Below are positions 24,183 through 36,497 of a stretch of 64,000 nucleotides of DNA, piece by piece. The notes under the pieces were generated by a model that searched no databases, was not told the DNA's origin, and saw only the letters and a program-made list of their open reading frames with translations. Made by a program: the position numbers and the translations under genes. Position 1 is the first letter of the stretch, and each line of letters starts with the position of its first letter. This stretch comes from Coccinella septempunctata. Its lineage: Eukaryota > Arthropoda > Insecta > Coleoptera > Coccinellidae. Where the stretch lies: the NCBI RefSeq assembly GCF_907165205.1, contig NC_058193.1, positions 18,613,521 through 18,677,520 of the forward strand. The letters are read 5' to 3'.

Positions 24183-24765
24183 GGGGAATTCTCCCCAATT
24201 CGGGTTATCACAGCATATGCAAGTTCAAACTGAATAATTATGAGTTTCATTCATGAATTTTTCAAATGCACCGTGGAAACTATTCTAAATCATTCTTCAA
24301 ATATGTGGTTTTTAAATTTAAATCGCTTCGTTTCTAGTATACGATTTGGAAACAGCGCCTACTAGAAAATAAAGAGAACAATAGCTTGTTTATAAAATAA
24401 CAGCTGTTGATGTGCAGCCATCATAAGGCACGTACTCACTGGTCAGCCTCAACAGCAACCGTCTATAAAAATCCCATAAAATTTTACGACCTTCCTCGTT
24501 CGTCGCAGACTTCATAGACAGTCTTCTTAGTCTATCTCATCAAGATAGTGTATTTGTTGTCCTTTATTATAAACGAATAATTTCAGTCGATGTTTCCAAC
24601 TTGTGTAATAGAAACAATTTGAATATTAAATACCCATTTTTATTTTTCATTTTTTTTTGGGAAACGGTTGAAATTATCATTTCTAAATGTGACGTTTCAT
24701 ATTATCATATCACATATTTCATAAAAAATACATCATTTTCGTGAAAAGGAGTATTCCCTATTGAC
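24183..24765 (-). repeat. 0.6-kb interspersed repeat, copy 2 (inverted)
   Basis: Reverse-oriented copy of 18465-19165, with a single internal unit where copy 1 has two. Together the two copies flank the LDLa gene as inverted repeats about 5 kb apart. Confidence 0.72.
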
Positions 24766-25399
24766 ACTTCACAACACCAGATGAGTTGCACTAGCCCATT
24801 ATGGCGTGTATTATTTAACAAGCATATTATGACGCGTATAACGAGACTTCGGTGAATCGTCCTAGTGAATAGTAGCTACAGTATTCGTGTTGAATACTGA
24901 ATTATTTCTAAAATATCCCCTCAATTCAATACTTTCTGTATTCATTTCATTATCTGAATACTCGCTATAAACCGACTTCTAGACAATATCGCTTTATTAT
25001 GTAGCATATGTCTAGTGAATAATGGTTCATTGATCACAGGTGATTTATGAATGTCATTTTGCTCAAGGAAATTTTATGCCTCGATCGTGGATACACACTT
25101 TCTTGTTCAGCTCCATTACTCCTTTTGAGTAATGTAAGTTTGAATCTCTTATTCTTAGTATGTGGCTCTAAGGTTGCGGATTTAAAACTTACCCAGCAAT
25201 GAAATTACAGATTGTGGTCAAAATTGTGATAGAAACTTTTAACGGTATATTTAACATAAAAACAGAGACGAAAACTTTATATCCTGAACGTGTATCTGAA
25301 AAGGCTCAGTTTTAAAGATACAGTTAGTTCCCTGAATATAGTTATATTTTTATTTTTTGTTGTATTGTATACATGGTAGATTTTTATGCAAGAATTCAC

Positions 25400-25813
25400 A
25401 TTCGGCACAAGTTTCCGTCTAATGAAGAGCTTCCTAAGCACCTGCGTTTTTGGCGATATAATTCCTATTCGCGTGAAGGTCATCCGTAGCGGCCCTGAAA
25501 AATAAAACCGCGAAATCCGAAGCCACTTTCGTTTCCCCCGAAACATGTGCTTGCGACTCAGAAGTTGGCTGCAAGAAAATCGCTCGCTCGGAAGAAATTT
25601 GAAAGACGGCTGCATCGAACAAAGCTGGACAAGTTTGGGTCAGTGGACTGGACTGCGCAATCAAGCGAAGCCGTTTGTACTTAGGTAACAATCAAGCGAA
25701 GAGCGTTCTTCGAGGTGTGCATTAATGTTATTCAACGCTCGAAACCGTTCGACTTCCGCTGTTTCTTTTATTACTCCGCTTATCGAATCTTGACGGCTAT
25801 TTTTGCATGACCC
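25400..25813 (+). promoter_or_regulatory. Candidate Akap200 promoter and untranslated first exon
   Basis: This patch is clearly richer in G, C and CpG than its surroundings and has no plausible long ORF. It ends with a consensus donor, CCC|GTAAGT, at 25813/25814. The first coding exon of Akap200 at 34276 starts right after an acceptor only 16 bases before the ATG, so at least one upstream untranslated exon must exist, and this is the best-looking candidate. Composition and donor are the only evidence. Confidence 0.35.
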
Positions 25814-26321
25814 GTAAGTTAAAGTGGTTGGTTGGTCGTTAGATGAACCGTCTTAGAATGTTGACAATTGAATCGTTGAAGTGGTGTGAATCAAATGGTT
25901 ATTTTCTCGGTCCTCTATATCAATTGAATTAAATTTTCCGATGGTAAACATTTAATATGATGAGAGAAGATAGCTGAATGACTGTGGAAAATGTCAATGA
26001 TTACTTAATTTTTTAAATCTTCAGTAAATGTCCTTTTTTTTAAATACGTATTTCTAACAATCTTCAATCCAAATTAACGCGAAATTTAGAATCCATTCGG
26101 AATGCTGACGGTCAGAAAGAGTTAAATCTCATCGCTTTATATCAACTGCACTAGTTTCTATATAGGTTAGACAAAAAGCTGGGTACAGACATGGATAGTA
26201 ATATCGTTTCGTGATAATTTTGTTGAGTATTGAAGATACAAAGTTTTGTTATTTGTTGCCCGACGGTGTTACGTTACGAAGATTTTTCTGTACCTCTTCT
26301 TAGAGCACGGAAATAGCTATA

Positions 26322-26710
26322 ATCCATTCAAGTATGATTGACATCCCAGTAGGTCTTGAAAGTCCAGGCGCAGCTTAATATCTGGTCACAAAAGATTTCT
26401 AAAAATTTCTGCACTTTCAATCACAGAACTGGAATATATTGATATAATCTAGAAAAGTATATGAAAATAAGAAATATTAAAATTTGCAGCATATTAATTA
26501 GCATTCAAAATTGACTCAACTATGTTTCCAATTTGTACGATTAAATCAAGAACATAAACAGCTGCAAAAAATTCAAATAACTGTCGGTAAGTGCATAGAC
26601 TCACAATACCAACCTGAATTCCGCAACACAAAATCTCAACTTATGGACTACTACCAAGTTGAATTCGATTTTCCATAGTCACCCGAGATGTCAATCATTC
26701 TTCAATGGAT
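26322..26710 (+). mobile_element. 390-bp MITE, copy 1 of 3
   Basis: The ends are CCATTCAAGTATGATTGACA and GATGTCAATCATTCTT, an imperfect inverted pair of about 22 bp. The family also occurs at 26716-27099 and 61058-61777. This copy has no extra insertions and so shows empty sites for the hairpins in copy 3. Confidence 0.8.
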
Positions 26711-26715
26711 TATAT

Positions 26716-27099
26716 AGTCCATTCAAAATTGATTGACATCCCAGTAGTCCAGACGCAGCTTAATATCTTCAATGATTTCTGTAGTTTCAATCACCGAACT
26801 GGAATAATAGAAAAGTATTCAAAAGAAAATATATTTAAATTCAGAGCGTATTAATCAGCATTAGAAATTCATACAATTATGTTTGTAATTTGTTCTATTA
26901 AATTAAGAACATAAACAGCAGTACAAAATTAAAATTATCGTCGGTAGTGTATAGATTCACATATAATAGGTCTATAGATACCTGTTTATTCACAATATCA
27001 ACCTGAATTCTGCAACACATAATCTTAACTTATGGGCTATTACCAACTGAATTTCGATTTTCTATAGCCACCCAAGATGTCAATCATTCTTGAATGCAC
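26716..27099 (+). mobile_element. 390-bp MITE, copy 2 of 3, in tandem
   Basis: This lies head to tail with copy 1, only about 5 bp apart. The inner sequence AAGAACATAAACAGCAG and the end AGATGTCAATCATTCTTGAA are shared with the other copies. It carries a small private insertion around 26985-27000. Confidence 0.8.
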
Positions 27100-27156
27100 T
27101 ATTTTATGATAGTTTGAAATATACACAGTTTTATATTATTTCATATACATAATATA

Positions 27157-28474
27157 CAGGGTGGCCATTTGAAAACGAAACAGACGAGATTACAGACGAA
27201 ATAAATTTTTTCGATAGAAATGCTCGGACAGGTCGATTTCTGTTTCGAGGGGGACAACTTAAGATGTAGGTTACGGACGCATAGCGCTTCAACCCTTGCT
27301 ACTACAACCCTCACCCCCCATTTTTGAATAGGGAAGATGGGGTGAGTGATACCTCATTTGAAAGGTATTTTTATACTGATTTCAGCACAGTAATTGTTTT
27401 TTCATTTTATGCATTAGTTCTCGAAATATTCTTAACTAAGTATTTGAAAATGAAGTGGTGTTTTCATGGCACTTGTAGTGTTTTTTTGTGAAAAATCGAC
27501 ATTTTGAGCTTCAAAACAACCATGACTGTGGCTTCCTTCCTCCAATCCACTGACATAGAAATCTTTAATCAAGATGTCGAACAAACAAAGCGTATTGCGA
27601 AGGAGCTCAATCTTGCTGAAACTCAATCTAAATTATCTTCGATATAATTTGCAGTATTTCCAATAACATGCGGCAACACTTGATCGATAGAAATCTCCAA
27701 AAAGTCCAAATACGTACATATCTCTAATCAGATTACCAGGTAAGAAAATCAAATCATTAATGATGCCACAGAAATATTCCAGTCCCAATTCGTGAAACGA
27801 TTTCCGACTTAATTATGAAGTGTTTTCTCAGTTGGCTTCAATAATGTTTTCATTTTGTTGATTATTGAATTCGTATCTTTTTCAAAAAAATGAGAATCGA
27901 TAATTTTTTATTTATTACGAACAGATCTTTTTGGAGATTTCTATCGATCAAGTGTTACCGCATGTTATTGGAAATACTGCAAATTATATCGAAGATAATT
28001 TAGATTGAGTTTCAGCAAGATTGAGCTCCTTCGCAATACGCTTTGTTTGTTCGACATCTTGATTAAAGATTTCTATGTCAGTGGATTGGAGGAAGGAAGC
28101 CACAGTCATGGTTGTTTTGAAGCTCAAAATGTCGATTTTTCACAAAAAAACACTACAAGTGCCATGAAAACACCACTTCATTTTCAAATACTTAGTTAAG
28201 AATATTTCGAGAACTAATGCATAAAATGAAAAAACAATTACTGTGCTGAAATCAGTATAAAAATACCTTTCAAATGAGGTATCACTCACCCCATCTTCCC
28301 TATTCAAAAATTGGGGGTGAGGGTTGTAGTAGCAAGGGTTGAAGCGCTATGCGTCCGTAACCTACATCTTAAGTTGTCCCCTTCGAAACAGAAATCGACC
28401 TGTCCGAGCATTTCTATCGAAAAAATTTATTTCGTCTGTAATCTCGTCTGTTTCGTTTTCAAATGGCCACCCTG
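27157..28474. mobile_element. Large foldback element, arms of about 545 bp
   Basis: The left arm (27157-27702) and right arm (27928-28474) are nearly perfect inverted repeats around a loop of about 225 bp. The element begins CAGGGTGGCCATTTG and ends with its complement, and TA flanks both sides, which fits a Tc1/mariner-like insertion. I count only a few differences between arms. The same 64-codon frame appears in both arms purely by symmetry and is not a gene. Such near-identity implies recent origin or ongoing arm-to-arm conversion. Confidence 0.9.
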
Positions 28475-29484
28475 TATACGTGCATATCTGTCGATATCTT
28501 TTTGTACTTTGTGAAATAATGAAATGCGACAAATACATTCCATGTTGTGTAGTGTATTCGGAGGGGTTCAGTGGGAAAATTTTGATACCAAGTTGAGTTT
28601 CATTGACTGTTAGGTATTAAAACTTATTCTGATTATTGAAAAATATGATCTTATATGAAACGAATATTACATTTGACTGAAATGTCATGGGTAGATTTGT
28701 ATGTCAAATATTCAGTCATTCTTGCGATTAATATCCGTACTATGTGAAGTATAATTCCGTTTATTTTCTTCTAAGGTGAGTCCTCAGTATAATCAGAATA
28801 ATCTGAAATTATGTCCGTTTGCGGGGTCTGAAAAATATATGAGCTATTCATTGAGGAAAATGATAACATAACGTGATTCATTCAAGTTATGCGATGAATC
28901 ATGAAATTTCATCCGCACCAAACTTTACTCAGGCAATGTTTGTTTAATATATGTGGAAGTACTTTCCGGATGAGTTGAAGTACCAAAGCTAATCTCGGAT
29001 CATCGATGTGTAGCTTTTTTTCCAGATGTGGAAATGGAATTTAAAAATCGTATGTGATAATCCAATAATCTTTGATATATTTCAGAAGATAGATACCTTC
29101 TTGAGTAATATGATGCTCAGATTCATTATGAAAGGTTTTATGCTTTGATCGATAGTGTTGAAAACATGTTTTTCAAAAATCCATAAACTGCTTACATTGG
29201 ATAATTAATGAAAGTTCTGATATCTAAATATCGACTCCTCCCCCTATTTTAAGTGACTATTACTTAATCAATCCTTGTTTCTAAGGGCATTATTCTAAGT
29301 ATTCAAGAAATGTAAAAATGCGAGTGTGACTCCCGACATTTTATCCAATAAATTTAAATTTCCTTACTTAGTCGAGAAAATGAGGTTAGTTTTCTATTGA
29401 GAAGGGTATCATGAAATAAGGCGGTGCAATGCAATAAATCGAAATAATTTAATTCTTATCCAATTCATGAAAGTATCTTTTAAG
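28475..29484. other. Intergenic, nothing recognised
   Basis: AT-rich sequence without a convincing exon, RNA gene or repeat end. Confidence 0.4.
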
Positions 29485-29665
29485 CCCGTTTGTAACAGCC
29501 GAGAATTCTCTACCAAATTTTGGTAAGAAAACGGCAGAGATTAATTTGTAGGCAACTGAACAGAGAATTCTACCGAAAGTGCGTATGTAACGGTGAAGAA
29601 TTCACGGCGCATGAAATCTCTTGTAAATTTTCTAGAGAATTCTAGGCTGTTGCAAACGGGCTTTA
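29485..29665. mobile_element. MITE, AAGCCCGTTTG family, copy 2
   Basis: Opposite-orientation relative of 18128-18330 with the same ends (AAGCCCGTTTG / CAAACGGGCTT) and GAGAATTC-rich interior. Confidence 0.78.
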
Positions 29666-32600
29666 GATATACGTTTTTTTCGCACAAAAGTTGAAGGGAT
29701 TTTAAATTATCTTTTTTTTTAATCAACCTGTTGTCTATGCTGCGCCACTGCTAATGAAGTGAGTTCTGCCAGTGAGCTTGACCTTGCCACCTTCCACTCG
29801 GCTTTGAACTGAATTGCACCTCCTTTTTATACCTTGGGTTTGACTGACATTTAGAAGCTACCATCGCTCATTCAAAAGTTATTTCCATTCTTCCTAGCCT
29901 CCCAGATGCATCTAAAATGCATCCTCAGAAAAAATATGAGATAAAGAGTTGAATGAAAATTGAAACAAGAATAATTCTTGTTGAGTGAGATCGATCGTCG
30001 ATTCTGCTGCAAAGTGTGATCAAAACACTTTTTGTGTTCAATAGGGTAGTAATAAATTTATGTGGACAAACAGGCAAGGTGAAGTAACGAAGAAAACTTC
30101 AGTATTAAGATTTGAGGCCGTTTCATAATTGTCGGCTACGCATTCCATACAATTACTTGGTTAGTGTTCCTTACTTGCATTCAAAACGAAGAAATCTCAA
30201 TATAAAAATTTTTCAATTCAATATTATACAACTGTATCCGTTGGGTAATTTTGATGGGAAAGGCTCAGTTTGAAAGCCATATCGTTCAAAAGGTCAATCT
30301 TCTCCTTTATTCTTAGCATTACCATTGCATTCGTTCGAAAGGTCAAGGTTTCGAAAGGTATTATTGGCTTGAAAAAATTAAGAATAAAATGAGTGTGTAT
30401 AAAAACATTATTTTTAACATCCATCATAAACGTTAGGCCGAAAAATTCAGGGCTCTTCTGATTGAGTACACAATTTTTGTTGACATGAGAAATCAGTGTA
30501 GAATCCTTTCGAAAAATTATACTTTCTTCGGAAGTATGGTGTATTTTTCAACTCGCTCAGCAATTTTACTCAATAGGTCAAGTAATTGTGTGAGTTGGAG
30601 CTGTAAACAAAAGCTTCAAAATAATGTGGTGATTCTTCAACAGCTGTAATAGACATATTAATTCCCCTGATATTCATCTTACGGCTTTCATTTACCCAAG
30701 AAATCCATTTGTACTTCTGCAATATAATGGTTGATTATCTACACGCTGAATTACTCATGAGTCGGATGACAAATGGTGTTCACTGAAAATATTCAATGAG
30801 GCTAATAATACGTTAACCTTGATAGCGGACTGGAAAGAATTACTGTTCTTTGTTTGACTGTTCTGGTATTCGGTAGCACAGAATTATTTCAATATGTCGA
30901 CATGTTCACGATAATAATATAGTGGTATATCCACAACCAGACCAGCAAGGTCGTTATCTCCTCTGTTCAATTCCTTAGAAAAGCGATATTTGGGAAAAAG
31001 GTGCATACTGAGAGCCGATAAGCTGAAAGATGATTGTATTTGAAAATGAGATGGTCTAGAGGGTGTGGTTGAATTTGTATTTTTCCTTTGACGAATTAGG
31101 AGGGAAGAGATAGTTCTCAACTCAACCAAGTTGAAATAATCTTCTGTTTTTCTTAAAAATTGTTTTGTATCGAAAATAGAACAGAGATGTTGTTTTTCGA
31201 GTGTTTTAGATCTAGGAATTGTATGGTGATAACGCAGAACGTCAAAATTCTTTATTCCTCTTGACGAATATTTATGGGTGATCTTTCTCATGCATACTGT
31301 AATGCCCGTTCCAATCGTTGAAGAATTTTACAGATCATAGGTATTATTAACCCTTGCTAAGACGCATGGGGTCAAGCCATTTTTCAATTGAAAAAATGTA
31401 GGTGCTCATTAAGTCCTATAAAGAATGACAAAAAAGTGCCAACAAAATGCTATATAGGCGCTGCAAGTTAACAAGTTTAATGTTGGAGCTGTTTTTTCCT
31501 TGTGGTTGATTTAAATGAAGAACCTAGATATTTTCAATAATACACATTTAGTTTTATTGAGTGGTTACACTCCTGTCCATCATTTTTTGTGGAATATTTG
31601 GAGACCCCATGAGACTTAAATAATTGGATGATTCACTCAATGCGCCTAAATAACATTTATCTCACTTGACCGAAGGCTGTCATACTAATGTAAAATCGAT
31701 CGGGTGTCAGCCAGAGGTGAATTGCCCTTAACGATCATTCAAGAATTCCTGGTCAGGTCTTTTACCATCTCGCAATTTTCAATAAAGTTGAATTTCTAGA
31801 ACAATTACTCGCAGATTGAAAACAGTATTATGAAGTGCATTTAATTCATAGCGACGTAGTTCCGGTTTCGATAACCATTCAAGGCGTTGATCATAAAATT
31901 TCCCAGTTGGAGTGAAAACAAGAATGGATATTTTATTTAATATGTAATGCATAAAAAGGAATCTATGCATATTCACGGAGTTACTGAAAAATTGTTTACT
32001 TTTCTACTCCAAATTTATTTTTCCAACATTGATTTCAATAATACTCTGATAGAAAATTACATTTGTAATGTTAATGAACATTTCCAACGTTAATTAACAT
32101 TTTCTTTCTCTTTTCTACCCGTTTCAACACTTATTATATCACAAAAAAATGCTACGAGAACCAAAGTAAGGTGCTTTGAGAGGGACCTTCCAGAGCCTGC
32201 TAGCAAATGGTCAGTCAATTTTGAGTCATTTTCATTTAGCTGAGTAGTTGTATTGCTTATTTGAGAACCAGCAAGTTCGAAGCCATGGATAGCATTTACT
32301 CTTCCTTGGAAATCTTTCCGTTGATCACCTTGGATAATGGTGTAGATACTTGTGATACAACGTAAAACAACTTTTATTTTCTACTTATAGTATTCGGGGA
32401 TGCCTGTTCGATCTTTTTCATTTCTACAGTCAGATATATAGTTATGGCGCAACAGAGCGGCAAAAATGGGGGAATAACGAAGAAAAATTTTATTCCAGGG
32501 AAATGTTCCCTTATATTCCATGAATTTGATACAACCAATTGTTATGTTCGTTATAAAATAGGAACTCAATGTAGTATCATGTTAATTGGGGTTGATTGCC

Positions 32601-33721
32601 ATTGTTCCGGATGGCCAACTCGATTTTAATCCCAGATTATATCTTCCTAAGTATACTATTATTGTTCCCAATAGGCCAATTCAAAGGAATTTGTTGGTAA
32701 GTCGGGCCCTGTTTTTGTTTGGTACCTTCTCCAGTATCAATTGAAAATTATCTTCTGGTTGCAAAGCTCATGAGGGACTACTATAAATAGAAGTCAGTTG
32801 ATAACCTGCATAATTGAACAATAAGTTATTTATGTTAAATTCACTGGTACGTTATAATTCATTCGTTTGTACTTCCAGAATAATAAAGAGAATTCTTTTC
32901 AATGCGGCGACATTATTATTGAATGTATGAAGAAGTTATTATGTCATGGTCTAGACCGGAACATCACGAAACATAATGCCACACCTGTATCGTATCCGAT
33001 TTGATGAACTATCTCTTCGGTCATTGGTCAACACCAGAGTCACATAGTATCATTTTCATGTAAATCTGAAGTGAATCAGCTAAGGGCTTGCTTGAAATTA
33101 AGGCAAGATTTGAATTGAGTATAAAAATCGGATTTAGTCATGAGATCAGTGATTTTTTTATGGAGCCATAAAATCATGACATAAAAAAAATATATCTGAC
33201 TTGCCTGGCCTTTACGCCCTTATTTTTGAATTTCGTTGGTGGGGTGTTAAAGTTAGTTCTAGACCTAATAAATACATACTTCACTTGGCTTGTTGACATA
33301 CCTTTCACTCTCGCTTTCACTTCAAATGATATCGTAAAAACAAATCTAATGCTTATAAAAAGCTACAGATTGAGTTTGTCTTTTTGAATCAATTTTTTAA
33401 ATAGGAAAACATAGGCGCATTAAAAAGTTCTCATGAAAAATATTATAGGGTTTTTTTTTCAGCCCCTTGTTATTACACTTAAGGGTAACAAAAAGACTCA
33501 AAACTGCAATTTTATTAGCATCAGTTATCTGCCAAATTTTATTATTCTAAATTTTTCCAAAGTGGATATATTGAATAAAAACAATTTTTTTATCTAATTT
33601 TAAAGATCTGTAACTTGCAGGGAAAAGGAAGTTGAATAAAAAGTTATATGGAAGACCATCCTTAATTTTTTCTCAAGAATCAGCCATTTAAATCTTTCGC
33701 ATCAATTCACACAATTCACAC
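29666..33721. other. Intergenic or first-intron DNA, nothing recognised
   Basis: About 4 kb upstream of the first Akap200 coding exon. A 135-codon minus-strand frame at 30884-31291 has no recognisable domain and no supporting context, so I do not call it a gene. Confidence 0.4.
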
Positions 33722-33810
33722 CCTGTATATTTCAAGCGCTTGTAGAAAATAATATTGTTCCTAACTCTTGCGGAAAGTGTCTTGCTCGCACTCAACTACT
33801 TGCCTGAAGC
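33722..33810 (-). repeat. Interspersed repeat end, copy in reverse
   Basis: The block CAAGCGCTTGTAGAAAATAA, then GTTCCTAACTCTTGCGGAA, is the reverse complement of 35915-35975. A CACCCTGTATA end lies just outside, as in the TA-flanked MITEs. Confidence 0.55.
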
Positions 33811-34275
33811 ATGGCAGTTTCGTGCGCCAAGTACCACTTACCGCACTTGTTAGGAAAATTACTATTTCAGTGGCCATCTTTATTGCAAAAAAATTGTATG
33901 GAAGACCCACACTATTTTTAAGTCGAAAAAGTGTGGGAATAACTCTTTAATTTTTATTGCAACTACTCATTTACACCCTGTATAATATAATGAATCCAAC
34001 TTTTTTTCCTTATAATACAATTATTAATATATGTGACTCTGAGTATCAAATAATACAGATCTTACCAATTACCCTTATATTTTTTCTTTCGATATGTCAG
34101 GTTTACAAGTTACATTTCAATTACTGTGGAAATATGTCCTACGTTTGTGTGAAATTTGCAGTTTTCCGAACAAACTTGATCAACAAGTCAAACTCTCCGT
34201 GATGGTATAATTTTCTCTACTCGCTTATTATGCAAACATTGATGTTTGAATATTTATATATTTTTTTAATTGCAG

Positions 34276-34459
34276 ATAAGGCGGATTTAATATGGGAGCC
34301 CGACAATCCAAGAGGTCAGTAGATATAACGACTACGCCAAAGAAAGGCGATGCCGATGCAACTCCCGTCAGCGAGGATAAAATCGAGAAATTAGGTGACG
34401 CCGATGTTGTTGAGGTAGTTACGAATGGAACGGCGGCGCATACGGATATAGAATTCGCG
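34276..34459 (+). CDS. Akap200: Akap200, first coding exon (myristoylation end)
   Basis: The ATG at 34292 lies 16 bases inside an exon that follows a TTTAATTGCAG acceptor. The protein starts MGARQSKRSVDITTTPKKGD. Gly2 with Ser6/Lys7 is an N-myristoylation signal, and the block QSKRSVDITT is the characteristic start of Drosophila Akap200, a MARCKS-like scaffold that binds the PKA regulatory subunit, F-actin and calmodulin at the plasma membrane. Coding part 34292-34459 is 56 codons; the donor is GCG|GTAAGT, phase 0. The intron to the next exon is 4.6 kb. Confidence 0.92.
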
Positions 34460-34849
34460 GTAAGTTCAAATAAACGTCATTAATTCCTTCGATTGTTTGG
34501 GTATTTGACCGCAATTAGTTAGATGATAATTGATCGCTTCAGGAGGGAGGTAGGCTTTGGAATTGAAATAGGTCAAACCCACTATTGGTGATCATTATTT
34601 AGAATCGTTGAAGAAATAGTACTAATGCACCCTATTTGATCGCTTCAGGGAAGCATTCGAAATGGTCCGATGCTGAAGTACAATTAAAATTTACGAAAAG
34701 GCCTCGGTTCAGCTGGGGCACCGCACATAGGAAATGACCGATTTTTGTGATTTTTTTTAGTTTAACTCATAATGTTGGCTTTGAACTTCTCTTTGGGATA
34801 TTTCTTAATTATTCCCGATATTTGAAAGGATGAAAATATTCAATAATAT

Positions 34850-35320
34850 ACTCCATTCACTTTTATAAAGTCAGTCGGCTGGTCATGAAAATTTGCCACT
34901 TTTACAATTTTATAGTACGAAAATGTGAGGTTATGACTCTCGTCAAATATTTTTGGGTTAAACGTAAAAGTTTCAGTAATTACGTATTTTATCACAATAT
35001 GAATTTATTTCAGCGGTAATTTAGGGGCATCAGGTTTCTTTTGTATGTATGTAATCCATTTATTTTTAAATTTTGAAAAGTGATGTCCGTCCCCTTTTAT
35101 ATTTCCAATTATCTTCCGCATATGTGGGAGTAGTGTGTCAAGACAGAAGTGTTAATTTTTCGTTACAATTCCAAATTTGTCATTATAGATTTTATCGAAA
35201 ATAAAATCCTTTGTCGTCCCTTCCACTCACTATCTTCCTGATGGTGGAAACATGTAACTAAAATATAAGTCGTTCAGATAAGGATGAAACCGAATACCTG
35301 AAATATACCCAGTTTTTTTT
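34850..35320 (+). mobile_element. Partial copy of the TIR element seen at 50970-52195
   Basis: The start CCATTCACTTTTAT, then GTCAGTCGGCTGGTCATG, and the following block with TACGAAAATGTGAGGTTATG match the left part of 50970-52195. The end (ATATAAGTCGTTCAGAT near 35265) matches its inner right part. The matching right terminus is missing. Confidence 0.6.
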
Positions 35321-35379
35321 ATGTACTGAGTTCGAGAGAGAACTTTTTGCTCAGCAGGAATCTTGGCCTGCCTTTGATC

Positions 35380-35600
35380 AATGACCATACTCTTCCTCAT
35401 ACCTTAACTGCCATCGACTGGTGGTTGGCTTAGAATGCCTTAGAACCTACAAATCGGCTCTGGTCCAAAGAATGGTGTTATGCCACCTTTTCTGTAACAT
35501 GCACACCACCCCATGGTGACTAGGCACCTTAAGAGGAGTTTATACCACGGGACTTTCTCGCCATCCGTATAAGGCGTAAAGGGGTGGTGCCAGAACACTT
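35380..35600. other. Unassigned GC-richer insert
   Basis: A block of about 220 bp that is clearly less AT-rich than its surroundings, with CACCACCCCATGG and GGGGTGGTGCC in inverted relation. No coding frame. It may be the 3' end of an unidentified retroelement. Confidence 0.3.
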
Positions 35601-35824
35601 TGAACGATAAGTAGAAGTTACGAATATTACAATAGCTTCCACCTTCGTCGAAAGGATGGCAGAACTTCCGAAACGTCTTTTCTCAATTTGAGCAGGTTTC
35701 GAATTGTAGGCAATGGCGAAACTTTTCGAGAAATTTTTTTGTGTCCAAGTTCATTGAAACAAATTATTTCACTTCGGAAAGTGAATAACATGAATGAACA
35801 TTTGTTCTTCAATGGAATAGTTAT

Positions 35825-35985
35825 TTTCCTATCAAGTGCGGAAAGTGATACTTGCCCGCACGAAACTGCCGTTGCCCGAACGATGCGAAGCAGAGTTCGG
35901 GTAAGCAGTTGAGTGCGGGCAAGACACTTTCCGCAAGAGTTAGGAACAATATTTTTTCTACAAGCGCTTGTAATATATAAATATA
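35825..35985 (+). repeat. Interspersed repeat with inner inverted pairs
   Basis: This contains GCGGAAAGTG...GCCCGCAC and the inverse GTGCGGGCAAGACACTTTCC, so it can fold. The end AGAGTTAGGAACAATA onward matches the inverted copy at 33722-33810. Confidence 0.55.
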
Positions 35986-36129
35986 TCAATTGCACGATAC
36001 AGATCATATCTCATTTGATTAATTCATATAAAATGACAGACGTAATTCTGCATGTCGTTACCATGGGTTACTCATCGTTGACGTTCGGTGCATAGAGACA
36101 TGATAGAATTTAATTTATTCTATAAGATT

Positions 36130-36290
36130 TGCGTGCGGGAAAAACCCCTGCTAATCCATTCCCGCACGCAAATGCGTGCGGGAAAGAAATAGCAGGCGTT
36201 TTTCCCGCACGTTTTGGAAAAGTGACTCTTTGCAACTTGAAATGCGTGCGAGAAAAAGGTTGAACGCGCACGCTTGTAGAAAAAAAAATT
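36130..36290. repeat. Palindromic GCGTGCGGGAA repeat
   Basis: A nested inverted structure: GCGTGCGGGAAAAACCC facing GGCGTTTTTCCCGCACG, with a central perfect hairpin of arm TTCCCGCACGCA and spacer AA. Noncoding; probably the core of a MITE. Confidence 0.6.
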
Positions 36291-36327
36291 TTCCGTTTGA
36301 TGAATAAAAACATTTCTTGCTTTCTAA

Positions 36328-36497
36328 CGACCGTTTTCAATAAACCTATCTATCCATCGTTTCACTTACTGACGATTAGTAACCATTGGTAACCATTCTA
36401 CAATATATCTACAGATAGATCATAGAAACGAAATCACATGCATTTTCTATCTTCAGTAACTGAAACAATGGATAGATAGGATTATTGAAAACGGCCG
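36328..36497. mobile_element. Harbinger-like MITE, 170 bp
   Basis: The ends CGACCGTTTTCAATAAACC and its complement (...TTGAAAACGGCCG) are flanked by TAA on both sides (36325-36327 and 36498-36500). The 3-bp TAA duplication is typical of PIF/Harbinger elements. End sequence resembles 44098-44222. Confidence 0.78.

Noticed and set aside
24894..24915. Hairpin CAGTATTC...GAATACTG resembling the micro-hairpins
   Set aside because: It begins CA and ends TG, but the eight flanking bases on each side do not match, so no insertion is shown.
27432..28199. Two identical 64-codon frames on opposite strands
   Set aside because: They are the same sequence in the two arms of the foldback element; no domain or splice context.
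30884..31291. 135-codon minus-strand open frame
   Set aside because: No recognised domain, no related copy in the window and ordinary AT-rich composition; chance length is plausible.
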